This document shows, piece by piece, positions 45,138 to 57,413 of a stretch of 64,000 nt of DNA. Within the stretch, counting starts at the first letter, position 1, and each line of letters begins with the position of its first letter. The stretch lies in contig OZ018417.1 in assembly GCA_963969595.1 (NCBI GenBank), positions 14,200,501 through 14,264,500 on the forward strand, read 5' to 3'. The notes under the pieces were generated by a model, which did no database searches, was not told the origin of the DNA, and saw only the letters and a list, made by a program, of their open reading frames with translations. The stretch comes from Neckera pumila (Eukaryota > Streptophyta > Bryopsida > Hypnales > Neckeraceae). A program made the translations under genes and the position numbers.

Positions 45138-46786
45138 ACTTTGTCCAAGGCTTTCACTTGCTTTCATGGATCTTGCTTAGATAGAGGACCTTTGAACCTC
45201 CTTGTAGCTGAGAGTCTTAGATTGTATATTAAAAGTTGTGAGGCGGCGGAGCTTTGACCCCCCAACAAAGCTTTGAATCTCCTAGGTGTTCATTTTCAAA
45301 GTTTAGTTTCCAAAGTGCATTTGGAAACCCTCAAATTTAATTTCCAAAAGTGTAGATCTTAATGGCCATTAGAGGTTCAAAAATAGACACCATTGCTAGA
45401 ATTGTGAAGTAGCCACCTCTATTAGAATCCAAAAATAGACGTCCATAACCTGACTCCCCAGCTTGACCTCAACTTTCTAGCTCAATCCCAACTCCTAGCA
45501 AACTTCAACTCCCCGCCCAATACCTGGGCTACTAGCCGTTGGGATTAGGCAATCAATTTGCGGTACCTAGACAGCTAGTTCTTAGTACTTGGGGTAGAGA
45601 ATGGTGCTAACCAACATGACTTACCAGATGTTGGATCCCTAAATTTTTTTTAAATACCGGCCAAGTGCAGTTTTAGAAGAGGAGAGGGGTGAAAGAGAAG
45701 ATGGGGAACCTCAATAAAATCAACTCAACGTGCTATCACTCACACCACTCCAAGAGACTTGGAGCTAGAAAAGATGAGGGGGGGAGAGTGACCTCTAGAG
45801 TAGAAAAGGGGTGGAGTTATCAATGAGAAAGACAACTAAGATAAGAATAGGTGGAGACCTTAAGAGCCCATTAGATGGGGATTAAATGACCACTAAGGTA
45901 GATTAACTAGAATAGAGTCTGCGTCATACATTAGTATTTGTAAGAAAGGTACTAGAGGAACCAACTACACCCATTATTAGTAGCGTAAGAGAAAAAAGAA
46001 AGAAGACAAAAAAAAAAAAGGGAGGGAGGGAGGGGACTAATTACCACCATAAGTAGTGGTGTAAGTGGAGAAGAAAGAGGAAGGAAAAAGAAAAGAAGGT
46101 AAAAAGAAAAAGGGAAGGATAGAAAAAGTTAGGGATAGAAACCACTATCAACTTGTATTTCACCACAATTCAAGGAACAAATAATAATCCCTCTTTAGGG
46201 ACAAGATGGCTGAGGAAGACATGTTTGACGGAGCTTTGGAGCACCTCATGGAGGATACCATCTTCAAAGTAAGTTCCTAAACCTTCCTTTTCAAACTTGA
46301 TTTCACTAATAAAAATTCTAAAATCAGAATTAGACCATTAGCATTAGGTCCCCACAAGTTTTGCTTCAAAACCTTGTAGAGACCACTTGTATCTTTCCAA
46401 AAACATATTAAAATTTTGAAAAGCTATAGAAAATGAAGGAACTAGACTAAGATGAAATTAGAATTAATTTAATTGTAATCCTAATTAAACTTGAACTCTA
46501 GATTAGGATAAAACCATTAGCATTAGGTTTTCCCTCATGTTTAGCTTTGAAACCTCATAAAGACCACTTGTAGCTTTCTAAAAACATATTAAACTTTGAA
46601 AACTTTGAAAACTAAAGAAGTTAGGCTTAGATGAAGTTTAAGAATTATGATGGATGAAAAATAGCAAAAAAAGCATTCGATCAATACAAATTTTAGGAAG
46701 TTTAGACTAGTAAAAATCTAAAATTCAAAAACAAAATTAGAAGAGATGACAAAATAGGAATTGACCCAAATTAGTAAGATCACCTA
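45138..46786. other. Centre of the inverted repeat, with a direct repeat of about 180 bp
   Basis: No gene is visible. Two related units lie at about 46319-46500 and 46501-46650, both containing 'ccattagcattaggt', 'gaccacttgtagctttc' and AAAACATATTAAA. A purine-rich low-complexity run (AGGGAGGGAGGGAGGGG) is at 46018-46035. Confidence 0.6.
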
Positions 46787-47022
46787 ATAGTCAAACTTCA
46801 TCTATAGATATCTCCCACTAGTGGAATCTACATTAGAAGTAACTTAGAAAGTTGGATAGGCTAAATCAACACCTTTAAGGAACAAGTCATGAATTTTCAA
46901 AATTAGCGCTTAGATTAGAAGTAATCCGGCCTTTTAGATTGAAGTAGAAAACAAATTAGAACCTTGGAAGACAAGGGATAAATTTAGAACTAAAACCCTT
47001 TAGAAGAGTCTTAGGGTATATC
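46787..47022 (-). repeat. Right arm of the 240-bp inverted repeat
   Basis: Reverse complement of 44897-45137; see that entry. Its outer end is near 'ttagggtatatc' at 47011-47022. Confidence 0.85.
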
Positions 47023-48144
47023 AAAATTAAATCAACCTTCAGAAAGACTCAAAGAGCTAAAAGATGTAGAAGAATGAAGTCTAGAACAAGAATTGAATGA
47101 AATTTAGAGGATTTTGTACAACCAGTCCAAATTTAGCATTTAAGTAGAAAAGGGTAAAATAGACCTACGGCCAAAAAGGAAGGGATGGATGAAGTTTAGA
47201 ACACCTTTTTAAAAGGCAAACTTCACCCATTTGTAATTTTTATTAAGAGTGTTCAATTTTTGGATGAATTTTATATTTTTAAAAATGGCATAAGATGATC
47301 TTTAATTTAGGATGAATAGAATAGGGCTATAGAATCTTGTTTTTAGAATCCCCTTAGTTTGGCTTAGCCTTGGTAGTTGGTTAAAGTGGTGATCATCTTG
47401 TATCAACTTTTTGCAAATTTAGGACATTTATGACACTTAGAAAAAAGATCCATTACTTAGAAGGCACATTGGACCAACGTTAGGCACCCACTAGGACAAT
47501 TTGCATTTAGAAATTAGATCCTAATTGTGTTCCGCTTTTTCTTTAAGGATGGATAAGAAAGCAATCACAAGTACCCTAGAGATTGTTTGGGGCCAATTAG
47601 ACTTTACACTTATCTTTATATAAGAAAAGAATTTGAAATTTTTAACAATGCCAACAAGGCAAAATAGTCATTCTGCCTGAGACAGGTTGGTTTACCTTAG
47701 AGCATCCTCGTTGGGGGGAGACAGTCAACACTTCATAGAACAAAGAACAAGGAAGGTATATTTTCACTGATTCATCCAAAGTTCAAGTTGAAAGGACTCA
47801 ATCAATATTCCAGATATTTTTGGAATTTTACTCCACTTATTTTCCTTCAATTTTCATAACATTCAATAGTGTAAAGAGAGGCTGCCTTTGCTTTCTTTAG
47901 GCATCGTCCACTAAATTCATCCGTGATTTTAAATTTTTTTACATGAATTTAAAGTTATCTAGTACAAGACTTAGTGAATTGTCAACAGGAATTGGATTCA
48001 TTGCAAGTACTGAATAATTTAACTTCCAAAGTGAAACTGACTAGTACACAATTTGCACTTTTTAAGATCAATATCTATAAAAGAATGTAGTGTTGATTGG
48101 ATCAAGATTGGTGAGCCAAGTTGACACTGATTATTTTGCCATTC
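47023..48144. other. Unassigned AT-rich DNA
   Basis: No ORF, repeat or terminal motif that I could support. Confidence 0.45.
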
Positions 48145-49075
48145 TTAACCCCTAAAGGACCAACATACTTTTTTGGGCTGTATAGAAATTTTGGGTAGGT
48201 ACGTGTGACTAGAGATTTGCATATTTTGGGCTGCAATTTTAATAGAAGGTGGGCACAAGAATATCTTTCGTATGCAACAAATTTCATGACATTTGGATGT
48301 ATGAGTCAAAAGTTATAGCCTAATATGTTACTTTTTATCGTAACTGGGCAGTTTGGGCAGATTAGAAAAAATCACTTTTTTAAGAAATAAAAATTTGAAA
48401 TTTGTTCTTCAGATTTATATGTACTCAAAAAGCCTTGAAAAATTGTATTTCAATAGTCGAGATGAAAGTTATGAGGCTTTTTAGTTTGTGGGCAGTTATG
48501 GAGTCCCTACACCAAAAAAAACTTTGAAGTCCTTTATTTTACTGAAATTTCAATATTTCTGAAAAAAAATAATTCTATTGGATGTAGATTGTTTATTATA
48601 GCAATTCAACAATTTGGATTGAAATTTTTTAATTTTATAACTAATTTATTAACAACTTAGTATTTTGAATCATTCTCTACTTCTTTCTACTTACTATTTT
48701 TTTCCTATATGTTGTACAGCTCCAAATGATCTGAAAATTTTCATGTATGTAGCCAACTTGCCTTGAAAAATGAATCCAAAGAAGCACAACCATTTTGGAC
48801 ATTTTTTCATAATGATCCGACCTTGTGAAGTGCAGCTGCTTGGTTTTTCGCAGGGCCAAAAAAAGGATTTTAGCCACTTCAAACGCTAATATCTTGCAAT
48901 CTACATGGTGGAAATTTCTGAAATTTTTTCCACATATTCTCAAAGTAGATTACTACAAGATCCTTTGGTTACATGTGTCAAAAAATGATATTTTCAAAAA
49001 TTTGGTACTTGTACTAGAAATGACAGTTTTGGAGCATTTTTGGTGGGAATATAGTCAAGGAACTTTAGGGGTTAA
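48145..49075 (+). mobile_element. Complete TTAA-CCCCTAAAG family element (931 bp)
   Basis: It starts TTAACCCCTAAAGGACCAA and ends CTTTAGGGGTTAA. The left third differs from the copy at 40144 more than the right two thirds do, which are collinear almost throughout. Without the insert the flanks would join as ..GCCATTC-TTAA-TGAAGGC... Non-coding. Confidence 0.85.
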
Positions 49076-49947
49076 TGAAGGCACAACCAATACATAATAG
49101 GAAGATCAATTACCATGCTATATTTTAACTAATGAAATTTATTAATGGCTTTCATTGTACAATTTCAACCTTATTTTCTTTTTTTTTAGAATCTGGCATG
49201 TATTGACATGTTGTCCTATAGGTATTGATGGATGTGGACCACACCATATAATCTGAGGGATGAATAATATAAAATATTCTATATTATTCCATCTAAGGAA
49301 AGACAATACTTCTCCGTGCTATTGAAAAATCAATGAACCATTTTTCAAGTTTTAAGTTAGGTTTTTCTTCTATTTGTTAATTTTGGATTGAAAATTTACA
49401 AATTTTTTCATTATTTTTTTTCATGCCTTCAAATTGCAAGATATTTTTTCTCAATTCCATTGGCTAATAATGTACTAACCATTGCTCCTCCTCAAATATT
49501 GGACCCAACTGATCATCTCATTTAGCATTATAATTATGATTTTACAATGTTATATAACTTCAATGTAGGAGAATTTTACCGGATGTTGTGGCATATTTTG
49601 ATTGATTAAGAAGAGGCAGATTAAAACTAATAATACTCACTATTTCTTTGTGCAAATTTTCAATAGAATAGAAATGAAGTAGAAATTTTATTGGTGATTG
49701 GTCTGCCAATGAAAGAAATCTGAGAGAAATCACTACAACTATCAACTAGTATGAACTTAGTGAGTGCAGATGTACCAAATATAATTTAAATGCAAGATTT
49801 TTTATTTTATTTTATTTTATTTATTTATTTTTAGGTTAAGAAATCAAAGAAATCAAATGATTCAACTTTCCTACATCAAGATGATGTCCAATAAGTGCAA
49901 AGTAGGCCAAGTCATCAAAAACAAGGCCTCATTGGCCATTGCCAAGG
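49076..49947. other. Unassigned DNA with a TTTTA simple repeat
   Basis: A TTTTA/TTTA run lies at 49799-49832. No gene is recognised. Confidence 0.45.
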
Positions 49948-50090
49948 TTGTTACATCGGACTGGTTACCATTTCTTTCCTATCCGATTGATCCGGTTATT
50001 GTTCATCAAATGTACGTGAGACGTACATCTCAAACCTTGTCACCGAACCAATCGGACATAAAATGAACAATAATCTGTCCGATGTGACAA
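49948..50090. mobile_element. 143-bp fold-back MITE
   Basis: The left end is TTGTTACATCGGAC and the right end, inverted, is TTGTCACATCGGAC. The arms continue with TATCCGATTGATCCGG against TGTCCGATTGGTTCGG. The centre has an inner palindrome TGTACGTGAGACGTACA. No target duplication was identified. Confidence 0.65.
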
Positions 50091-53000
50091 TCTTGCTCAT
50101 TGCTCGCAATTTAGTAGGTTCCAACCGGCAATTATTTTTGATAATTTGGCCTATTTTGCAATTACCTAGTCCATTTTGTTGTTTGTAAATAGTTCAAGGA
50201 CACAAAGCAAATGCCACTAGATTCATAATTTTGGAACCTCACCATAGGGACACCTATAGAAGCAACGACACCTATAGAAGCAACGACCTCACATTGCCAT
50301 TGCCAGAAGGAAGACTTTAGTGATTCCCTTGTTGCCTTGTGGTTTACACACTAAAATTTCTTATATTCCACCCATGATAAAATTTGAAACTAGAAACCCC
50401 AAATTAGCTCCAAGTCATAAAGAAATATAAAATTAATGCCCAAAATAGGGGACAATTTTTTCCGATCACCCTTGGCTGGACACAGGGGGGCCCGGCCATT
50501 CTCCTGGTGTTGGCCTCAGGTTGCGGCTGCTACAGTCTACCCCTCACTGTAGGTTAACTGGAGAGTTGCACGCCTCCGTCCGAGACCTTATTCATGCCCC
50601 GCTGGATTTTGTGTGCATCACTGGGTGAAGAGCTATTTGAAGTGTCAGATTTCATTCACAGCCCGATTCCACTACTCTGTCCATTTGGACCTTGAACCTC
50701 AGGTATGGCTGCCTGGAGGTGCTCGCTCTAGTAGGATCCTTTGCAACGTAACTTCCACTAGTTGGACCCTAAACCAATTTTATGCTGACAAGTACTAGTT
50801 TCCTCCGTTGCAGACATAGTCATTGACATTAGTTTGCCCTTAATTGTCTCTACTCCCCCAATTTCTAGACCTCAATTTTCTGACATTTTTGACGTAGGCT
50901 CTAGAGGGACATTTCAATCCTCTTACAAAATTTCTTTTGGACATGTCCTGAAAATTTCTTTGTACTCGGTTTGTGCACCAAAGGAAGCTAAAGAGTATTA
51001 GTATCGATATTCATATACTTTGAACAGCTTCCATGAAACAACTCTTGGATCAGAATTGGAAGATTGATTCGTTAATTTATGTTTGCTACCTCCAATTGAA
51101 GTGGTGGCTCTGTATTCGATCTCCTCTAATTGATCGAACCCGGTGTTCAAAATTTTCCCTCAATTAATAAAGTGAAAGACTGCATTTCAGCAGAAACAAT
51201 ATTCTTCTTTGAATTTCAAATATAATTTTGCATCACATATTTGGCAAATCATCTAAAACTACCTCCTGTACTGCAAGAGGCCAGTGAGGCTCCCAATTTT
51301 CACGCATCTAAGGTAGGGCTACAAAAACTCCATTTGATAATTCCATAGCATAGTCCCTTTGAGACTGTAGCCTAGGAGCACAAAAGGTGACAGTCGCCGT
51401 TTCACAACTTCTCCAAGCCAGCTTCAATTGGGACAAGATCACCCAGCATGGAATCACAATAGCCGTCATGATTTGACGTACATCGTCTTGGGAAAGCCTA
51501 TTTTGGGATAGCCAGCATCCACTGTCAATTTGTTGCTACTCCAAAATGATTACTCCGTATTTAGTATGGCTAATCCTAGCATCCACCGTCAATTTGCTGC
51601 TATTCCGAAATGATTACTCTGTATTTAGTATGGTTGTCTTGTAAATTGGTACGGTCCAAATTAAAATTTATGAATTAGATAATTAGTGACACTTGTTACG
51701 TGGTGCTTCATGTAAGAAATTCACGTTCAACTTCAACCTTACAAAGAATTAACACCTGAGCGCCCAGAGCGTGGTGGCCGGAACTGAGTTGTGGAAAACT
51801 TCATCTCAATCGGAGTGACCCCGCGAGTACAAAAATGGACCATACAGAAGCTGGCCGTTGAAATTGAGACTGCCTTTAGGCCCAGAGCCGTAGAAAACTT
51901 TCATGCCATTCCACCGTACCGATCAAAACATTATAATAGTCAAACACGAGTTGAATTTTTTAGGTAGGCCAAAATATGGGAAGGCTCAGCACTTCGGAGA
52001 CGCACTGGAAAGCAAGGAAGTGAAATTGTGCCCTCAATTTTTGGCAAGTTCAAGGTGAGTCATGATCTGCCTGCCAACAAATTTGAAGACAAATCTGACG
52101 CCAAATGGACCAATTGGGACCAATTGGTAGGGCCATGAATTCAGTTCTAGGATACTGCAAAAGGAAAGGGAGACTGATCGTTCTCCAAACCCCAAATGAG
52201 CAAATACACAACTTTTTGGCCCTTGATTACTAATCCGCTGACATACAACGGTCTATCACCTGTCTTCTACTTAGTGCCAAGGAACACCCACTAAGTGCAC
52301 TGTCTGTACAATTCTCCAAGAAGTACAACCCCATCCTACGGCAAGGCATCTTTTTTTTTTAAATTCTGAGAGGCGATATTTGGGGCTGTGGGGCGCTTAG
52401 GGGGTTAAGACCACGTTGAAGTGTTGTCATTTTAAAATCCATTTGGTCAATCTCCAAATAGCAAAATGTTTAATAATATCCCCCGCAACAACTAACATCA
52501 ATAAACTCAAATAAATTGGATGAATATAAGAATTGTGTCCAAATTTTTTATCCATCTAAATGCAGTTCGATACTTACATGGAGACAAAAGAACATTAAGG
52601 GATGTACTACCAAGTCTAGTAGTTCATCACAGACATCCATATCTATACTTTTCACAAATTTAAGGGTTTAGAAAGAGGAGTTGTGTTATAAATTATAATG
52701 CTTTTCTAACTAGCCAATGGAATGATGACAAATTTGCCTTGAAAACCAAACTTAGCATTATGAAAATCTAATTGATTGGAGAAGTTTAAATCACGAGTCT
52801 GTGGGAGTTTGAAAAAAAATAAGTATTCAAATTACAGTCAAGTTGGCTCAAGAATCCCAAGGAGTGGAGATTGTGGTAAAGGACAAATTGAATTATTGGT
52901 TGAATTAGTTATTTGTGTATATGTACTGGAAGTCAAATGGATGAGTACTATAACTGTACACAGTGAGCAAATTGTAATTCAATTTGATTGATTAAGTGAC

Positions 53001-54825
53001 AATTACCATGGCACCAAGTATAATTGCAAGAAAGACCGACTATTTTTTGTATTACAATCAAAATGATGGAATTGTTTTCTGCTAAAACTTTTGAAGGTAG
53101 ACCCCCCTAAACTTGGAATTTTTATTATAGATGGCTAATTTGATTGTAATTATATCCCTTGTTTTTTTAGAATTCTTCAAAAATCATTTAATATTAAAAT
53201 CTCAATTTAGCTAATTTTTCACACTTTGCAGTTTAAGGAATTTTAGTACTAGAGAATACCCAAAATTAATGAGCTAGAGTTAAAAAAGTTGTGGTCTATG
53301 AGCCACAGTAGGTGGACATATGCCTACCAAAGGGCATTTATAAATATAACTATTTTATGTCCTCCCAATATTGCCAATTTTTAGCTTCTTTATAAGTTGT
53401 TTTTCCTGTTTTTTACAAATAAAAACATCAATGTGTCTATTTTCTTCAAAATTTCGATCATTCTATTTTGTGGATAACTTTTTATCTACATTTTTTTAGG
53501 TTTAAAATTTTGGTGATATATTATTATTAGTTATATATTAATTATCCTTTTATTTTTCTTTCAAAAGGTCATAGTACGGCAAAACTATAGCAAACACTAC
53601 AAAACAGTTGGTCTTTCTTACAACCACCTCCAAGTGGATTCTTCTAGCATAGCAATTCATTCATGTTGCGGCGTAACAATTTGTTTGTTGTATTTAATTA
53701 ATCCTCTTGTATCACTAGTGTGAATGATGAAGTGTCTATTCTATCTAAAAAATAATTACCAAGACAGTCAAACTATTGATTAACCCTTAAAGGATGGGCT
53801 GGTGACCTTGGAAATCATCCATTTTGCTACAGTATGAATCACCTATTTACAAAAATTCAAAAGTACTCATTGGAAATCAAACTATTGTAGAAGACCTCCC
53901 CTTTTCACACAAAATTCCAAGAATGAATAGTTGTACTTCTGCCCTATACAAAATGATTCTCTATCATCCATCAAATGCCAAACATCCAGAACGTCATTTG
54001 TAAGATGGAAAAATTGTAATAAGATTTAAAATTTAATTATGGATTGAATGAGCATGTCCATGTAAGTTGTTGTAAATTTGTCTTGGTTGGTGGTAGGATT
54101 GATTTAAATAGCTAAGGTAGTTGATTTGATGTATTGGATAGAAATATTGATGCATGAAGAGTGTTGGGCGGGATGTATAGGATAATGGCAAAGTAGTTGG
54201 AGTTATATTGCAAGTCAATGTGTATATGTAAAGTGTCATGGATTGTTAGGTTTGAGTAAAATCCATCTATGAGGGTAAAATGTGTGTAGTTTTTATCTCC
54301 TTGTCATACATATATTGTAGGTGTAATGAATTTGCAAATTGATGCCATTGATAGTCTTGTAGTGTAGAAGGTTGGTATTGAAGTTCATAATATGTCTTTA
54401 TAAGGAGAATTCAAATAGGAAAGGCTAAGGCATTCAGGGATTAAGTATTTTCACATTTGAAATGGATTTCTTTTATTGTAAATGATACTAGAAAGTTCTT
54501 TGGAAAGTTTTCATCACTAAAAGTCTTTGGTTGAAGTAACAAACCAATCAAGTGGTGACATGTGTGGAGGATAAAAATCCTTAATGATGGATTTTAAAAT
54601 ATAATTTTTTAACACTTTCTATGGAATTTTAAACTTGAACTAGTACAATTTACGTTTAATCCTATGACCAAGGCCCATTTGGAACTAGTATATGGCACAA
54701 CTGAAGCTACTTTAATGTGTTTCCAAACTTGTTTGATTGTGATCACCAAGAAAATTTATAGTGAGATTCACTCTCTATAAGTCCCTTTAATTAACTTTTC
54801 ATTGGTTTTTGAATAATATAATAAC
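50091..54825. other. Unassigned DNA
   Basis: A GC-richer stretch at 50460-50800 might be a remnant of coding DNA, but no family can be named. Two tandem units of about 70 bp, each with 'agcatccac.gtcaatttg.tgct', 'aaatgattact' and GTATTTAGTATGG, lie at about 51498-51565 and 51566-51638. Otherwise it is AT-rich, without supported features. Confidence 0.45.
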
Positions 54826-54831
54826 AATAAC

Positions 54832-54884
<53 letters not shown>

Positions 54885-54900
54885 CAACAACAATAATAAT
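54826..54900 (+). repeat. (AAT)n microsatellite
   Basis: About 75 bp of AAT units with AAC interruptions at both ends. It produces a Tyr-rich frame on the minus strand that is not a gene. Confidence 0.92.
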
Positions 54901-54954
54901 GTGAGTTTAAAAGACCATCTTGAATGAAGAGTTCATCGGAGGTAGTTTGGCTAG

Positions 54955-55167
54955 CACAATTGCTATTATGTGAGCCTAAGATTATGAGCACATGAGCCTA
55001 GGAGTCTACACACCTATATTATAGGTGTCTATATTATAGAAAACTTCTATGATTATAGGTTACCTATATTATAAGTGTTTACATTATAAGCACTTTCAAT
55101 GGTTGTTGAATACTATACACTCAAGGCTCAATGCTCGCATTTCTATGCTCACATACTAGCATCGTTG
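54955..55167. mobile_element. 213-bp Mutator-type MITE
   Basis: The left end is CACAATTGCTATTATGTGAG. The inverted right end is CAACGATGCTAGTATGTGAG. Flanks GTTTGGCTAG (54945-54954) and GTTTGACTAG (55168-55177) form a 10-bp duplication with one change. Related to the MITE at 7187-7436. Confidence 0.78.
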
Positions 55168-55177
55168 GTTTGACTAG

Positions 55178-56485
55178 TCGTGCCTGTAAGTAGGCTACCT
55201 TTGCTGCTCTATCATCTCCTTCCTGCTGCCGGAGAAGCTTCAACCTGGGCCGGACATGTACGTCTGCAGTAGTTCCCAGACATTTGAGCTCAGTCGGTAG
55301 TTCTGAATTTTGTGTCAGTAATTCTAAATTTTGTTTTTTATGTGTTGTGCTCAGGTGCTTGGGCTACGCAACATATCTTGAGATTCTCAATTGGTTGAAT
55401 TCAATGTCCCTGCTTTCATTTTCTACAACATGCGCATTGAATTGATGGTCTTGTAAGATTCTGCTTTGAAAAAGGAAGCAATGAGCCCTAGCTATCTTAC
55501 GAATAGCTATCTTCGAACTTTCGAAGGAATAGACTTTTTTGTCCGAATGTTCTCTCCTTCGAAATTGTAGCTAACATTGGTTTGGTTCTCCAGAATCTCA
55601 CGTTCTCTCCATCGTTGTTGTAGTCTTTCTTTTTCTCGTTTTCGTTTTGTCAGTTGCTATGTTAGTCTGATTTTCCTCATTTCTCTCAGGTAGGCTTAGA
55701 GCTCGGATTCTTGTACGACTAGATCTCTCCTAGTATTGACACTGCCACAGCTGGTTACTTTTGCTGCTGGTACTGAAAGATCACGCTTGAATCTCCAGCA
55801 GCAGCTTGCTTTTTCTCGATCATCACCTTTATGTTGTAGAATCGACGAACTTAATGTGAAAGGTACTCTTGAGTTATTTGTTAAAGTGCCGGGAAATCCC
55901 TGTAAGGTCAGATATGAGTACAAATATCGTTATTCAGCACCGACGCAGTGCTGAATGATCGGTTGCCACCTTCGTCTTGTCGTCATGTTAGTCAATCAAT
56001 GAAAGGGTTACTTCGATTTATTTCCGTTGTATCGAAACAGTTAGCTTTTGGGACCTTTACTAGTCCATCTTCAGGAGTGGCTGGCCCAAGGATTGTTTCT
56101 TCATACTAGCGCAAGGTTTGCGAAACTTAAGCAAGGTACTTGTGCAAGAGAAGGTCTTTAATAGTTGTTCACATTGTGATTTAAGGTATTTAGCTTTTCA
56201 TTTTCTCTGAATGGAAATAAGTTTAACGTCAGTCTCCCAGTGACGCAATATGCATGTTTTTCGAACAAGTGTACATTGCGAGTAAGGCTTGTGTTGCCGG
56301 GGTCCTGAAACGGGCCTTTTTAATGCGATTCTCTGCATTCACAATTGTTCTAATTCTGTGAACGTGGAGGCTTGATTATTTGTTTCGCTTAGTTACGTTT
56401 GGATTCTTCTCTAGACCATGTTTCTTCCACTGATGCTTTCTTGCTTTATCGAGGGTGTCGTCTAATACGCCCTTGTTTAGGAAGG
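55178..56485. other. Low-repeat region upstream of the subtilase, possible leader exon
   Basis: Composition is closer to the genes than to the repeats. Pyrimidine-rich stretches followed by AG and several GT sites would suit exon/intron structure. An open stretch at 55736-55954 without an ATG encodes FAAGTERSRLNLQQQLAFSR.., which I do not recognise. It could be the 5' leader of the subtilase or a small separate gene; the evidence is weak. Confidence 0.3.
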
Positions 56486-57189
56486 CACTAGTGCAAAACA
56501 CTGGTTTTAATGACATGCTGAAATGACATTTTTTTCAAAAATGTCATTTCAACCATGCCATTGAAAATTTGGTAGATTTTAGAAGAATTATTGATCCTAG
56601 AATGTTTGTTTCAATCAAAAATGAGATTAATGTCATTTGGTGCAACAAATTTGGTAGATTTTAGAAGAAAACATTGTCCCATAACAATTGTCATGGGGAA
56701 GACAAGTAATAGAAATAATTGACACTAGTAGGACATTCCAAGACATAAGAATTTCTTTTCCAATATAAGAGTGAAGAAAGGTACATATGTTTAGATTGCA
56801 TAGAACTTTGGAAAGCAAAATCTACATTTTTTCAAAATTTAGGAAAGTAAAATCAACAAATTTGGAAGATGTTGAAAAGTAAAATCTATACCTTCTGAAG
56901 ATTTTGAGAATTGAAATCTACATTTTTTAAGATTTTGGAAAGTGAAATCTACATTTTTTGAAGAAGGTAGAAAGTAAAATCTACATATCTGGATGTTTTG
57001 AAAAGTAAAATCTACTTATTTGATAGATTTTGAAGAACTAAAATGTACACTACAAGTATGTTGAAGTGACATCAAAAAAATGACATTTTAAATGACATTT
57101 TGATGTCATTTCAACCACCTTTGCGGGTGGCGTAAATGACATCCAAATGTCATTTAAAATGTCACTAAAACCAGTGTTTTGCACTAGTG
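56486..57189. mobile_element. 704-bp CACTA MITE upstream of the subtilase
   Basis: The ends are CACTAGTGCAAAACACTGG and its inverse, with flanks AGG/AGG (56483-56485, 57190-57192). Sub-terminal AAATGACATTT words are arranged as inverted copies at both ends. The centre (56815-57045) is a degenerate tandem array of AAAGTAAAATCTACATTTTT-like units. No ORF. It ends 224 bp before the subtilase ATG, so it lies in or next to that promoter. Confidence 0.92.
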
Positions 57190-57192
57190 AGG

Positions 57193-57413
57193 TCTACGTA
57201 AACCCAGCTCCTTCCACAGGTATAATTGATACAGCGTAACTTGTGCGCAACAATGCTTAGCATTTAGTTCAGGAAGCAGATATTAACAACGCTTCTCTTT
57301 GTAACACAAAATCGCCATAAGTCGGTGAATTTGCTTGAATCAGCGTCAGTCTGCCAGTAATCTAATGGAACCGAGATGTTTTCCTGACTGTGTATCAGCG
57401 TTGCGACTCAAAA
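57193..57413 (+). promoter_or_regulatory. Proximal 5' region of the subtilase gene
   Basis: This 220-bp stretch lies between the CACTA MITE and the ATG. No canonical TATAAA is seen. Near the start codon the context is CAAAAATGAGG, with A at -3. Any longer promoter or leader would have to lie on the other side of the MITE. Confidence 0.35.

Noticed and set aside
50613..50798. 61-codon ORF in a GC-richer stretch
   Set aside because: No recognisable motif, no supporting splice sites, and the frame is no longer than chance allows.
53779..53800. TTAACCCTTAAAGG word resembling a TTAA-family end
   Set aside because: The following sequence does not match the family and no right end was found.
54791..54991. 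Tyr-rich minus-strand frame
   Set aside because: It is a translation of the (AAT)n microsatellite and its flanks.
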